Assembly (NCBI RefSeq): GCF_021462225.1
Contig: NC_061805.1
Coordinates: 26,677,958-26,741,957, forward strand
Reading direction: 5' to 3'
Origin: Girardinichthys multiradiatus
Taxonomy: Eukaryota > Chordata > Actinopteri > Cyprinodontiformes > Goodeidae
DNA length: 64,000 nt
Below are positions 34,770 through 46,700 of this stretch, piece after piece. A program made the translations under genes and the position numbers. How positions within the stretch are numbered: the first letter of the stretch is position 1; every line of letters starts with the position of its first letter. Under the pieces are notes generated by a model, which saw only the letters and a program-made list of their open reading frames with translations, searched no databases and was not told where the DNA came from.

Positions 34770-36000
34770 CACCCCCTATTAAAGTGTCAGGTTTTTGTGA
34801 TGTAAAGGAATAAAATCAAGATAAATAATTTCAAAACCTTTTTAACCCCTTTGATGTGACCTCTAACCTTTAAAACTCTTAAACAATAGTTGCAAATATT
34901 TTAGTAGGGAAAAATAAAAAAACTTTAATAATGTGGCTGCATGCGTCTGCTGACTCTCTTATAACAATGGAGGTGAATGTTCAGAATCAACGTCCACATT
35001 CCAACCCATGATGAATAAGAGTCATTACACTCATCTCCCTCTCATCTACACCAAATAAAGTTCAGCTGCTCTCGTAGGCTTCTCCACAGAAAAAACCCTG
35101 TGCTCTGCAAAGGGCTTCCAATGCACCAGTAGGAACCCACTGTCAAAGGCTATCAGTCATTTGAAGGCTACAAATGAATTTTCAAGACAATACACATACC
35201 AAGGAACACAGCAAAGACAATCATCATCAAATAGAGAACATATGTCGCAACAGTGAAATTAACTAAGAGCTAGATGTCCCACCAAAATGATGAAACAATG
35301 AAAAGAAAGTGCTCAGGGAGGCTGCTAAGAGGACCACAGAAACTTTAAGGAGGCTGCTGGACTTCCTGGAAGGTTCTGGCTGTGTTGTAAAAGGAACAAC
35401 ACTGAGATATGAAGTAGGATGGCAAGACAGAAACCCTTTATTGCAAGTAAAAATAGCCAAGCCCAGCTAAATTTAGCAAAAAAAAACACACAAGGTCCCC
35501 AAAAATGTGTTATGATCTGATTTTACCACAGTTTAACTTTGAGTCCATGAGGTATGTGTGGCACGGAAACAACACTACACATCACCAAAACAACATAAAC
35601 ACAGTAGAGCATGGTACTGGCAGAACCATGCTATGGGGCTGTTTTGTTTCCAGCTAGAACTGAGGCCTCTATCAAGGTGGTGGAATTTGTGAACAGCTCC
35701 AAATACTAGTCAGTGTTGGCACAAAACCTTCTGCCATCTGCTAGAAAGACGGAGGTGTATTGGAGCATCATCCTTCAGCCAGACAACCAAAACATACATA
35801 CATCTAAATCAATAAAATATTTGTTTTATAGCAAGAAGATACAAGTCCTGGAAGCAAGACCCCAGACCTAAATCTGAAAATCTACGGGGTGATCTGATGT
35901 GGACTGTTAACAGAAGATTCACTTGCAGACACATTTGGAGGGTTTTTGTTTAAAAGTAGACATTATTGCCAGTCCCGATGTGCTGGTCTGGGAGAGTCCT
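34770..36000 (+). mobile_element. Degraded Tc1-like remnant between pde4d and rab3c
   Basis: ctacaccccctattaaagtgtcaggtttttgtgatg (from about 34769) looks like a terminal region. About 35270-35960 carries decayed transposase sequence on the + strand, including a tgtggcacggaaacaacactacacatcacc block and a catgctatggggctgttttg block (the Trp-Gly-Cys-Phe motif before the second Asp). Many stops and frameshifts. Confidence 0.55.
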
Positions 36001-37777
36001 ACCCAAAAATATATAGGGCTTAATTAAAATAAATAAGTGATTCAACAAAGTGTTTAATGGCATGCAAACCACATTTTGTTTCTTCTTTCTCCCTCCCGCT
36101 CAAAGTTTTCACTTTGTTTTTCAATAGAGTATTATAGGTCATAGGTCATGATTTATCTAGATTTAATCTGTTTAGATCTCAAAAACAGGCGTTTTATAAC
36201 CGGGATCTGCAGCCTTTTTATGTCCACTTTACACATTACACCACACAATCAGGGACTGCAGGTTCTGAATTAAGCCCTCACTGCTTTAAGAGAGCGCATA
36301 ACATTTTCAGAACCACGTCATCCAATTTCCATTCACAAACTGCAGACAAAGCTGTTGGACAAGATGACAGAAGGAAACTATTTACAGGATTTCAACCATG
36401 AAATATTGCACTTGTTGGCCCATTGCATTTCACAGCGAGTGCCATGACAATGCTCCTAAATCTGTAAGACAGAGTGATATTTACATTGTCTTAGAATATA
36501 ACTCTACACCAATAAGTCAGGACTGACCTCATGCATTTTTATTTTATTTTTTTACATTTTTGTAGTTTTATTTACCTATGCAACAAGCAACTGACCGTGT
36601 TAAGGGGATTGTAATGTTTTGGCACTTTTTTAAATGAATTTATGAGATGAACTTGAAATGTTTAGAATTTTTTAACTAGTTGCAACTTGTACATGTCATA
36701 GACTTATTAAAGACAAAGGTGGTGTATATTTATGAAGTTTTTAAGCAAGATACAGGGATTTTCTTCCCCCTTTTTTAAAAAGGGGGTTCAATTTTACAGC
36801 AGAAATCACGATGAATACGAAATTATGGCTGTTTATTCCATGCCATGACACACCGTCTGCTTTTATCATATGCTTTACTGTGCTTCGATGAAATGGAGCT
36901 GAGGAGCTTTTGGTAAGGCCTATTTTCAGATAAAACAGCACACGTTTGACTTTTTGGCAGCATGCTCTTTGCATCAAACATTTGAAGGCTGAGGATAATG
37001 ATTGAGTTGCTTTTAAGATACTTTTTAGAGAATTCACACATCTACATACAGCAAAGGGTGAAACTGTACTCACATCAGTTACACAGACTTGGTTCATTCC
37101 AACAGGATGCACGATTTACAGTGGGACTTACAGAGGCCAAGTTGGAGATGCTGAAAGGCCACTTTTTTCCCCAAAAGGTAGTTGATTATTCAATGGCAAA
37201 ATGACATGACACACTCATGCAAATCCACGCTCACTTACTGCACAGTCACGGCCAGAGGCTTATTATTACAGTCGTTACACAAAGGAAAGCCGCTACATCG
37301 CCTAGTGCGCTAAATTCTAGATTTGGCAGCTCTAGGAGTCAAAATTACCCAGAAAAAAAGGACGATTTACACCATACAGAAAACTTAATAGACATATTAA
37401 AGCACTCAATTAATCTATTTCTTGTATAGGTATTCTTAAAGATATTAAAGGTCTGAAGGATAACCTGTGTAAGTTTAAGTGTTGGACTATTTCAAGCCCT
37501 GCCAGACACGATTGGTTTATTATCAAATTAACTAGCTGAAGGATACTGATTCCCTATATTCTAGATAACCTGTGATTTTTATATGTTTTACATTAGTAAT
37601 GACTGTACTCATTGTTACTTGTTTATTATATAAGGTGATAAAGTTTGGGAGATAATGTAACAGCCTTTGCAATTTTTACTACTAAACAGGCTTTGAACTG
37701 CAGTCCGAAGAGGGTGGTACTGATAGAGCGATGGCCCCCTGCACTCTACTGCCCTGACAGCTTTCTAAAGCCGATCA
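36000..37777 (-). other. rab3c: Probable 3' UTR and flank of rab3c
   Basis: Directly downstream of the rab3c TAG on the - strand. AT-rich, no gene. Several possible - strand AATAAA or ATTAAA signals exist but none is clearly the main one, so the UTR end is not set. Confidence 0.4.
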
Positions 37778-40700
37778 CTAACAGTTGCATCCAGGCTGCT
37801 GGAGTGGCGGAGCGCTGTCTGTCAGTTTGGCGGTGGGGGCTCCCGTAGTGACAGCCGGATCAGTGTCCAAGCTCTCAGACATCTTGTCGCAAATTAGGTC
37901 AACGAGACGTTCGAAGGTCTGCTTGACGTTGATGTTGTCTTTTGCGCTCGTCTCAAAGAATTCAAATCCTTCAGATAAGAAAACAAAATGTGAATCATAC
38001 AAAATAGTGAAGTATATTATCATGCTTTTTTTCTGGTCTTTCGTTTCTTCCAAGTAGTCATACCCTTTTAACCTTTTTCTTTTCACATTGCACCCAGAAA
38101 TTACAGTTTTCTTTCATTGCTATTTTATGTGAAAGACCAAAACAAATTAGAGCATCTCTGTAAAGAAGTAAAGAAAGACGAAGAAAATTGTGGTTTTTAA
38201 ACATTTTCCAAAAGTAAAAAATGTAAAAATGTGGCAAGCATTTATATTCAGCCTTTTGAATGATAGACCTTAGAAGACCTTAATCCAGTGTAACTATTTT
38301 TTTCAGAAGTCACCTGATTAGTAAATAATCCCTCAGAGTGAACCAATAACATAATAAAGACCAAGGAATACAGCAGACAGGTCAGAAGTAAAGTTGTGGA
38401 GATAGGTTGTAAAACAATACAACTGTTCTATCCATCATTTGAAACTAGAGAAGGGATGACACAACTGTAAGCCTACCAAGACATGGTCATCCAAAAACTG
38501 ACAGACCAGGCAAGGAGAGCATTAATCAGAAACACTGCAAAAATGTTTTTTATAATAATCCAAGACTGCAAAAAGCCACAGCTCAGGTGGAAGAATTTGC
38601 TGACTGCACAACATTAGACGTACAAATCTGGCGCTTAAGTAAAGGTGGCAAAAAGACAGCAATTGCGGAAAGAAAGCCATGCAACTTCCTGTTTGCAGTT
38701 TGCTACAAGCCATGTAGGGAACAGAGAAACACAGACCACAGAATCACATACAGAAAAAAATGGTGCTCTGGTCAGATGAGACCTAAACTTCCTGCTAAAC
38801 ACATAAAATTACATGTCGGAGACTCTGCATATCGCCCTCAACCCACATGGTGATGAAACATGGTGGTGGTAGCGTTACAGAACAAAGCACATTCATGTTT
38901 TAGGTTGGCCCATTCAAATTCAGACCTAAATCCAATCTAGATCTACAAAACATTGATTCAGGGCCTACATACAAATGTAGTCCACACTGGCCACATTTTA
39001 TTTAAGTGTTGAAAATCATGAATCATTTTTCTTTCCACCTCATAAATGATGCACTACTTTGTGTTGGTTTATCCAATAACATTCCAACAACATACCCTGA
39101 AGTTTATTAGTGTCTCGTGGCAAAATGTGAAAAAGTTCAAGCGGAATGTATACTTCTGTAGGGAGTTATGAATAATGTTTTTATGCAGCACTTTCATTGT
39201 GATACACAATAATTTTACATGCTTGTAGCTGTGGATGTTGTTGTGCGACCTACCCAACTGTTCGGCCAGCAGGCGGCCACTATCCACGGAGACCACCCTC
39301 TCTTCTTCCATGTCGCATTTATTCCCAGCCAGCACCACCTGCGCGTTGTCCCAGGAGTAGGTTTTTATCTGGGTCGACCTGCACAGAATCAAAGGCAAAC
39401 AGAAACAGACACAAGTCATGTTCATGGGGACTGCTGCAAGAAAAGCATTGAGATCTGTTTTGTTGTTGCATTGTTTGTTTGACAGGATCCTTCAGAAATG
39501 AAAAGATGTATGGAGGGGGCGGGGCATGATGTATTATCTGTTCGCCATTTGGAGCGGTCATGAACAGCGATTACATCCATGTTCTTTTGGCTCATCGCAG
39601 TATATGAGTCACTGACAGCGTTAGGAGAAAAAGTGGGTCAGTTTCAGATATTTGATGCAAAACTTCTTGTTTGTATATGGGTCATCATTTAGCATAGGTA
39701 AGCTAACTGTTGGGAGCATAAATGTTTGTGTTTTTGAATATTAAAGGATGATTTATGAGTTGACATGAACAAGATAAGTTAAGAAACACAGTGCAATTAA
39801 AGTTGACCATAATTATCACACTCATCATCATTCTATCATCCTTATCCACATGTACATCAAATATGGTTCTCATCATAATCACCATACACATTATGCTCTA
39901 CATCCTTATCATCACAATTCTCTGGTTTAAATTTCTCTTGTTTAATGTGCTTCTAATGTAATTCTCTTTCCTGTTCTCTGTTCCTTTATTATCCAGCAAA
40001 GCACTTTAAATAACTACTGTGTATGAATAGCGCTCTACAATTAATAACTTGCCTTGCTTTAATTTGTTACTCAAAAAGGATGACTTGTTATTTACAAGCC
40101 CTTTTGCTGTGGGGAAAGTGCTGGACGTGCAACATGAAAACCAGCTGACTATATCTTTATTTTCTCTATGTTGTACAAATGTTCTGTCCAGTCTTAATTG
40201 GAACTTGGATATGTTTATAATGAGTTTAACAATGTGTTTCTATGATTTATTACTCTGGTTTAAAACATGTTTAAGTCAATTTTCTGTCATTGCTGTCTGT
40301 TTTATAAGGTTTTATTAAGAATTATTAGGTAGAGCAAAGACTGGGTGTAAATAATAATATTGATGCAAACACTTAAAAAATCATTGAATGGGACAACATA
40401 AGAAAATAACACAAAAATGCGTGATATTAATACCACAGTTAAAAGCAAATAACTGAATTTACTGAAAAATACACTTTTATGTGTCGTGAAATAACTACAA
40501 ATGTGTAAAATCACTCTAATATGGAAAGCAAAGAAAACTATTTTGTGAAAGAACATGAAACATGAAGAAATTAACACCTCTGGTAAAGCTTTTTCTCACT
40601 CAAATTATTGTTGAAAGGTGCACTTTATATATAAATTTACCATGTGAATGTGAAAATGTTTACACTGTAAAATAGTAAAAAATATTAGCCACGCAAGGCA

Positions 40701-43700
40701 AATTTATTTGTATAGCACATTTCAACAGCAAGACAATGTCCTTTACATGTTTACACGTTTCAGTTAATAGTTTAAATAGAACAGTCAAAGGCAACTCTAA
40801 ACAAAGTGGTTTTCATCCTGATTTTAAAGAGCTCAGAGATTCTGCATTTTTTCAGTGCAGTAACACTCTCAAAATAGCTAATGCTGTCGTGTTAACAGTA
40901 TTCAAATTAAAACGACACTGCAGATTTTTCCATGTAGAACAAATTGATAATAACTGTGTGTCAGATTGGTTGTTTTTTATTCAAAAAAAGCCCTTGTTTA
41001 CATTTACTGGAAGGTTACTACGAATTAGAAAGGTCTCTGTTCTAACCTCTCTGGACTGCTCTCATTTTAAGCAGGAGTTTAAGAAACAAGCTGCTGTGGG
41101 GTTGAACTCTCACTGAAAGTAGGGCAGCAAACACACCGTGGGCAGAAAACAGGAGAAATAGAGCAAGGCGACAAAAGAAAGACTGAGTAACAGAGAGATG
41201 GCAACAAGATGTTACAGCTTATTTGACATGGCAGTTCACATGTTGAACAAAATCTCGTCTAAAATATCTGCAATTAGAACTAAAGAGTGAGTCAGACACA
41301 TCGAGTTAAATAAGGTTCAAGTAAATGTAATTATTTAAAATGACTAAATATGGTTATATATAATTTGCTTTCAGTTCAACATTTAATGTCAATGTTACAG
41401 TATTTCCCTGGGTTGTCTCTGACTTAGGCATGAAATGAGCATGTGACAAGATTAACTTAAACACAGTTTAGGAAGGAGCTATCGTCATGGTAACCTCCTT
41501 TTTTCATTCAACCTTGTCACAAGGAACAAGAGAAAGCAGAATTAAAGCTGAGGGCAAAGACAGAATACTATGTATCTCTCCAGTAACCCTGGCCAGTTGT
41601 AAACACGGCTCCCCTTTATCAGATAACCATCACAGTCAGTGCACAGACTGCAGTAAACCATCAAAGAGTCAAACCGGTCCTGAAACAATCATAAGTGGAT
41701 CTGGCTTTGACATGCAAAAGAAAGCATGTCTGGTACAAAGTGGACTGATTTATATTTGTTGTCTGTTTATACCAGAGACAAAAAGTGTTACATTGACTTA
41801 TGTTTTATCTGCAATAAAGATAATACGACTGTCAAGATGTAATTTATTTGTATTAAATATCACAGCTTTCGTATGAACATGTGCTCCTTTAAGCAGCTGT
41901 AAAATGGTCCAAACGAAAAGACGGGTGCAGAAGCTTACACTAGCCTCAGTGGTGATCAGTACAGGGCTTAAAAAGAGACAAATGTTTTGTTTTGTTTTTT
42001 TGTCCCAGGAGCCCAGGTTTCTGGTAATCTTTCAACATGGTTTGATCAATAGCTCTAGTTTTTAGAATTGTTGTCTCTAATTTTGTGTCCAGTCTATACA
42101 CCTAGGTATGACAGAATATTGTGTAGTTTCTGCTTAAAAGTCAAGTCAAAGTTAAGAAGTAGAGGACAAAACACAAAGCGTCAGGCCTCAAAAACTAACA
42201 GTGCCTTGTAAAACTATTCATTTTCATATTTTGTCACACTATAATGTCCTGAATTGGTAAATAGAGTCCAGTAACTTTAATCAGGGAAAACCGCCAAGAG
42301 ACGCATGTCAATTCCGGCAGAACTGCATACTACAGCTCAGGTGGAAAACATGTTAACGTAACTATTAGTGCAACCCAGAAATCTAGCCCGAGGCCTTTGT
42401 GCTTGCTTAGCAAGCACAAAGAATAAGGTGCTCTGGTCAAATGAGAGCAAAATTACTCATTTTGGCTTGTATGCAAATGTACACTACACATCACCGAGAA
42501 CACACCAACCATGCAGTCACACGTGGTGGTGGCAGTTTCATGCTATGGTGATACTTTTCTTCAGCAGGACAGGTTAGAGTTGATGGGAAGATGGATGGAG
42601 CTAAATACAGAACAACAATGGAAAAAAATCGATTAGAGACTTTAACGATATGACCCTTTGGCAGATGTTCACCTTCCAGCACAATAACAACCATCAAAAA
42701 ACAACCCAGGCAACAATTAAATGGTTTAGATCAAAGTTTGTATATGGAAGACTCACACAAAGTCTCAGGTTGTGAATAGCTGGTTCGAGAATAAATTTAA
42801 AAGACTTGCAGCTGTAATTGCAGCAAAACGTAATTCTAGAAGGTCTCATGGGTAAATGCTGAATACAAATGCGGTCAGTGATTGACAGTTTCTTATTTGA
42901 AAAAACTCTTTGAAAATTATATTTCCTTTTCCTCCCACTTTACAGTTATGGACTACTTTCTGTTGGTTTGTCACATGACATCTAGATAAAATAGATTGAA
43001 GTTTGTGTGTGCAACGTGACTGAAAGGTAAAAATATTTAGGATTTATCAATACTTTTTGCAAGGCGATGCATCTGACAGGACATGAGAGATAAATAATTG
43101 TTTTTATTTTTAACTGTGTACTAAGTTATAAGTCAGACTTTGGAGAGAACCTCATTGGTACCAGAATAACATTTTTTTAATTTATTTATTATCACCTATA
43201 GCATCCATGTAAATAGACTCCCTGTGGAGGCCCTGATGAGTAAAAACTAGCAAGTCCTATTGCTACTAAATAACACAGTTTACAGGTATGCTAGGTAAAT
43301 ACAAGACTTAGTAGCTTTGACTTCCCTTGTGGTGTTCACAGCAATTTTAACCTGTTGCAGCTGCTGTCTGATTCCCTGCTTGAGAACCATCAGTCATTTT
43401 CTATACTGCTGCTTCCATACTGGGTCGCAGGGGAGCTGGTGCCTTTCTCCAGCAGTCTATGGGTGAGAGGCGGGGTACACCCTGGACAGGTTGCCAGTCC
43501 ATCGCAGGGCAACACACAAACAACCATGCACACACTCATTCATACACCTAAGGGCAATTTAGAGAGACCAATTAACCTAACAGGCATGTCTTTGGACTGT
43601 GGGAGGAAGCCAGAGTACCCAGTGAGAACCCACGCATGCACAGGGAGAACATGCAAACTCCATGCAGAAAGACCCCCAGCCGGGAATCAAACCCAGGACC

Positions 43701-46700
43701 GTCTTGCTGCAAGGCAACAGTGCTACCAACTGCGCCACCGTGCAGTCCCTACTTGTTAACCAATGAAAACAAATTGTATTTCAAAAATTGTCACTGGACA
43801 GAAAAAAATGGTTGTGCAAACTAAAACTTTGAAATACCTTCAGGTCTGAATATTGGTGCAAACATCTTTAAGAGATTGGGATGACGTTTGGTTCTTGAAA
43901 GCTTCATGGGACTTAAAAAAAGAGGGGCAACTCAAAGTTGCAGTGCACATTATGCACTAAAGCTGCAAAATTGTCTATATCAAATTATCCAACCAAACTA
44001 ATGCAGCATAAAAAATATGACATAATTTCTTCTATAAATGCCAATTCTGAGCTGGTGAGTCCATTTGGCTTGCCAAAAAGATATGACTGCATTTGACACC
44101 TGATTAGTCAAAATGAAAACACATTCTGTCTCTTGCAGCCTTCATGATGTTTTCCAGTGTAAGAATGTTCACCCAGAAACCTAATTTCTGGGACTGGTGG
44201 AATGTTAGCATCCAAGTCATGGCTCATACATGATTGCATCGTCAGAAAGAACAGACGTCTGGCTCAGAGTTATGGTTTAGCCTGCAAATGTTTGGATGAC
44301 TCTTGAACAGACCCCAGATTTGAACTTGACAAGTTTCCACAAAGGTGAATATGCAAGCTGCAGAAAAAGTCTGTTGGATTTCAGATAGATAGTATTTATT
44401 AGCAGTTAAGAAGGGTGAGCATTTTGCAACAATCACTGCACTGAGATCCAAAACTCGATGCACATTAGGTAAGAACTTAAAATGTCTACTAAAGATGCTT
44501 TTGGTACACTTTGTATAAATAATTATATATAAATCAGAAAAAACAAACTTACCAGTCCTGCACAGCACCAAATGACTCTTCGTTGGTTATGTCGTACATC
44601 AGGATAAAACCCATGGCCCCGCGGTAGTAAGCTGTAGTAATGGTCCTGTAGCGCTCCTGACCTGCAGTGTCCTACACACAGACATTATGATTTGGTATCA
44701 CTGACCCGGCCCTGCTTTTACATTATTGATGCACTCCTATTAATACCTACAAAACCTGATCTGCTTGGTGTAGTCATAGCTGCAATTTTTTTTAAAGTGT
44801 CTTCTCTTTTGTGCTCATTATCTGTAACTAATCATTATACTAATAGCTACACTGGCTTTGCATTAATAAGGTGCCAGAAGCAACACCTCTGTTTTAGCTG
44901 ATGAGATTGATTTTGTCCTTTCCTGAATAAAATAATCGATCAGCTCTAATAAAGGTTCACTGAGACAGAGATCATGACCTGCATTTCATCAAAAAGGGTC
45001 TAAATATAGAAACAAGACAGTTATAGGCTATTTTTGTACACATAGATGATCCATTTGTCACAGTCAAAAGATGTTCAAAAAGCCAATGAAAATTTAAAAA
45101 CTGTATCTACAGTTGGGGGATTGTGCAGTCTTTATCCCTATTACCAAACTGTACAGTAGATTTGTTGTTTTATGGATTACATAATAAGAAATCCCTCCTG
45201 TTCCTCATGCTGATACTGTATGTTTACAGCTTTGTTCTTACACCCACAAGAAGTGTGTTTCCAGGCTGTCTGTGAATCATGGCAGAGGACTACTGGCTGC
45301 TCTACTTGGCTCTCTCCAAACAGACGGCAAACAGGCAGCTCTGGATTGTGTTGGTCGCGGTAATCTGGCGTTCTGTTTGCCTGCACACAGTCGCAACAGT
45401 GGGCCTGTTATAGCTAGAGGACACATCTGACCTTCACTCCGCAGAGACGCAGCTCCCTGTTTCCATGTTCCTCACTGCAGCTGGGACTTTTTGTCAGTTT
45501 ATGCCAAGACCAAAACGTGTTCCCAGCCTGTAATGTTCACTAATGTTCTGTACAGCAGAAAGAGACTTTTCTCACTTTCTCATGCTATTATCAGAAACTA
45601 CAATGTATTTAGACCAACACAAAGTAGAGCATAATTGTAAAGTGGGGGAAAAGGAAACATGTTTTTTGTTGAAAATTGAGAACAAATTAAAGTAGGGTCA
45701 ATTATAAAATACCATCCCAATTTCAGAACATCTAAAAGCACTGTTCAATCTGTTATCCAAGAGAAATATGGTTACTCTGGAGGAGCTGCAAAGGTCCTTA
45801 GCTCAGGAGGTGAGAAAATCGTTTAGCATGACATTATTTATGCCCTCCTCAAATCTAGCCTCGTTGCTAAAGGAAAGCTGTACCAAACTGCTTGCAGTTT
45901 GCCACAATGCATAATGTGGCACTGTTTTTCTTCAGGGAAATAAATAAAAACTGCATGCTACACTAAAAAGAATTAAATCATATATGCTTTTTCTTCCACT
46001 TCTTCCACTATGCAGTACTTTGAATTTGTGTATCCCATAATATATCAATAAAATACATTTAGGTTTGTGGTTGTAACATGAAAACATGTAGGAAAACTTC
46101 TTGGAGAGTGAATATTTTTGTCAATTAGAATGAATGCAAAGGATGAGAATGTCTTAGCTATTTTTCATGTGCATACACGAGGCCATGCTCGAGTCATCTG
46201 CACGTTTTACCCCAGGCTTAGTTCTTCTCTGAATTCTGCACTTTAAACAGTTTAGTTAACAATTACCCAAAAACTTTAAGCATTTTTCTTTCTCTGGATG
46301 TACTTTAAAAAATAGAGTGGAACAGGAAAAGAAAATCTGCATAAGTCAAGGGAATTTGAGCACTTTAAAAAGCTGTGGTTGTAATCTGGTGAGCTGAAAT
46401 CGATGAAAGCAGCAGACTTCTTCAAGCAGTAAGGCAGCGAGCGGAAGCATGCTGTATACAAAAACCTCCTTGTTCTGTATGTGTCTGTTTTTAATCATAT
46501 TGCCATCAGTCGGTTTCATTCACCACAGCAACACACTTTGAAGAGAGAACTTGTGTATTATGACATGTGACAACCGCAGAGACTTTAGCCAATACTCATC
46601 ACCTTAAAAGGTCCCTTTACTGTATGTCTCAGCTCTTTATAGGCCAATTAAAAGAGACAGGCCAATTATCTGGATGCAAGGGCAATCCTTTTTATCTGCG

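Larger units (their letters stand above)
39379..44552. other. rab3c intron between coding exons 2 and 3
   Basis: Holds the short dispersed repeat at 40693, the Tc1 remnant at 42200-43085 and the SINE at 43385. The remainder (for example 39480-40690 and 40760-42190) is AT-rich without a recognisable gene. Confidence 0.6.

Noticed and set aside
43681..43746. Possible tRNA gene on the - strand (A and B boxes)
   Set aside because: It is the head of a SINE; no cloverleaf with a proper anticodon arm can be drawn and the SINE body follows directly.
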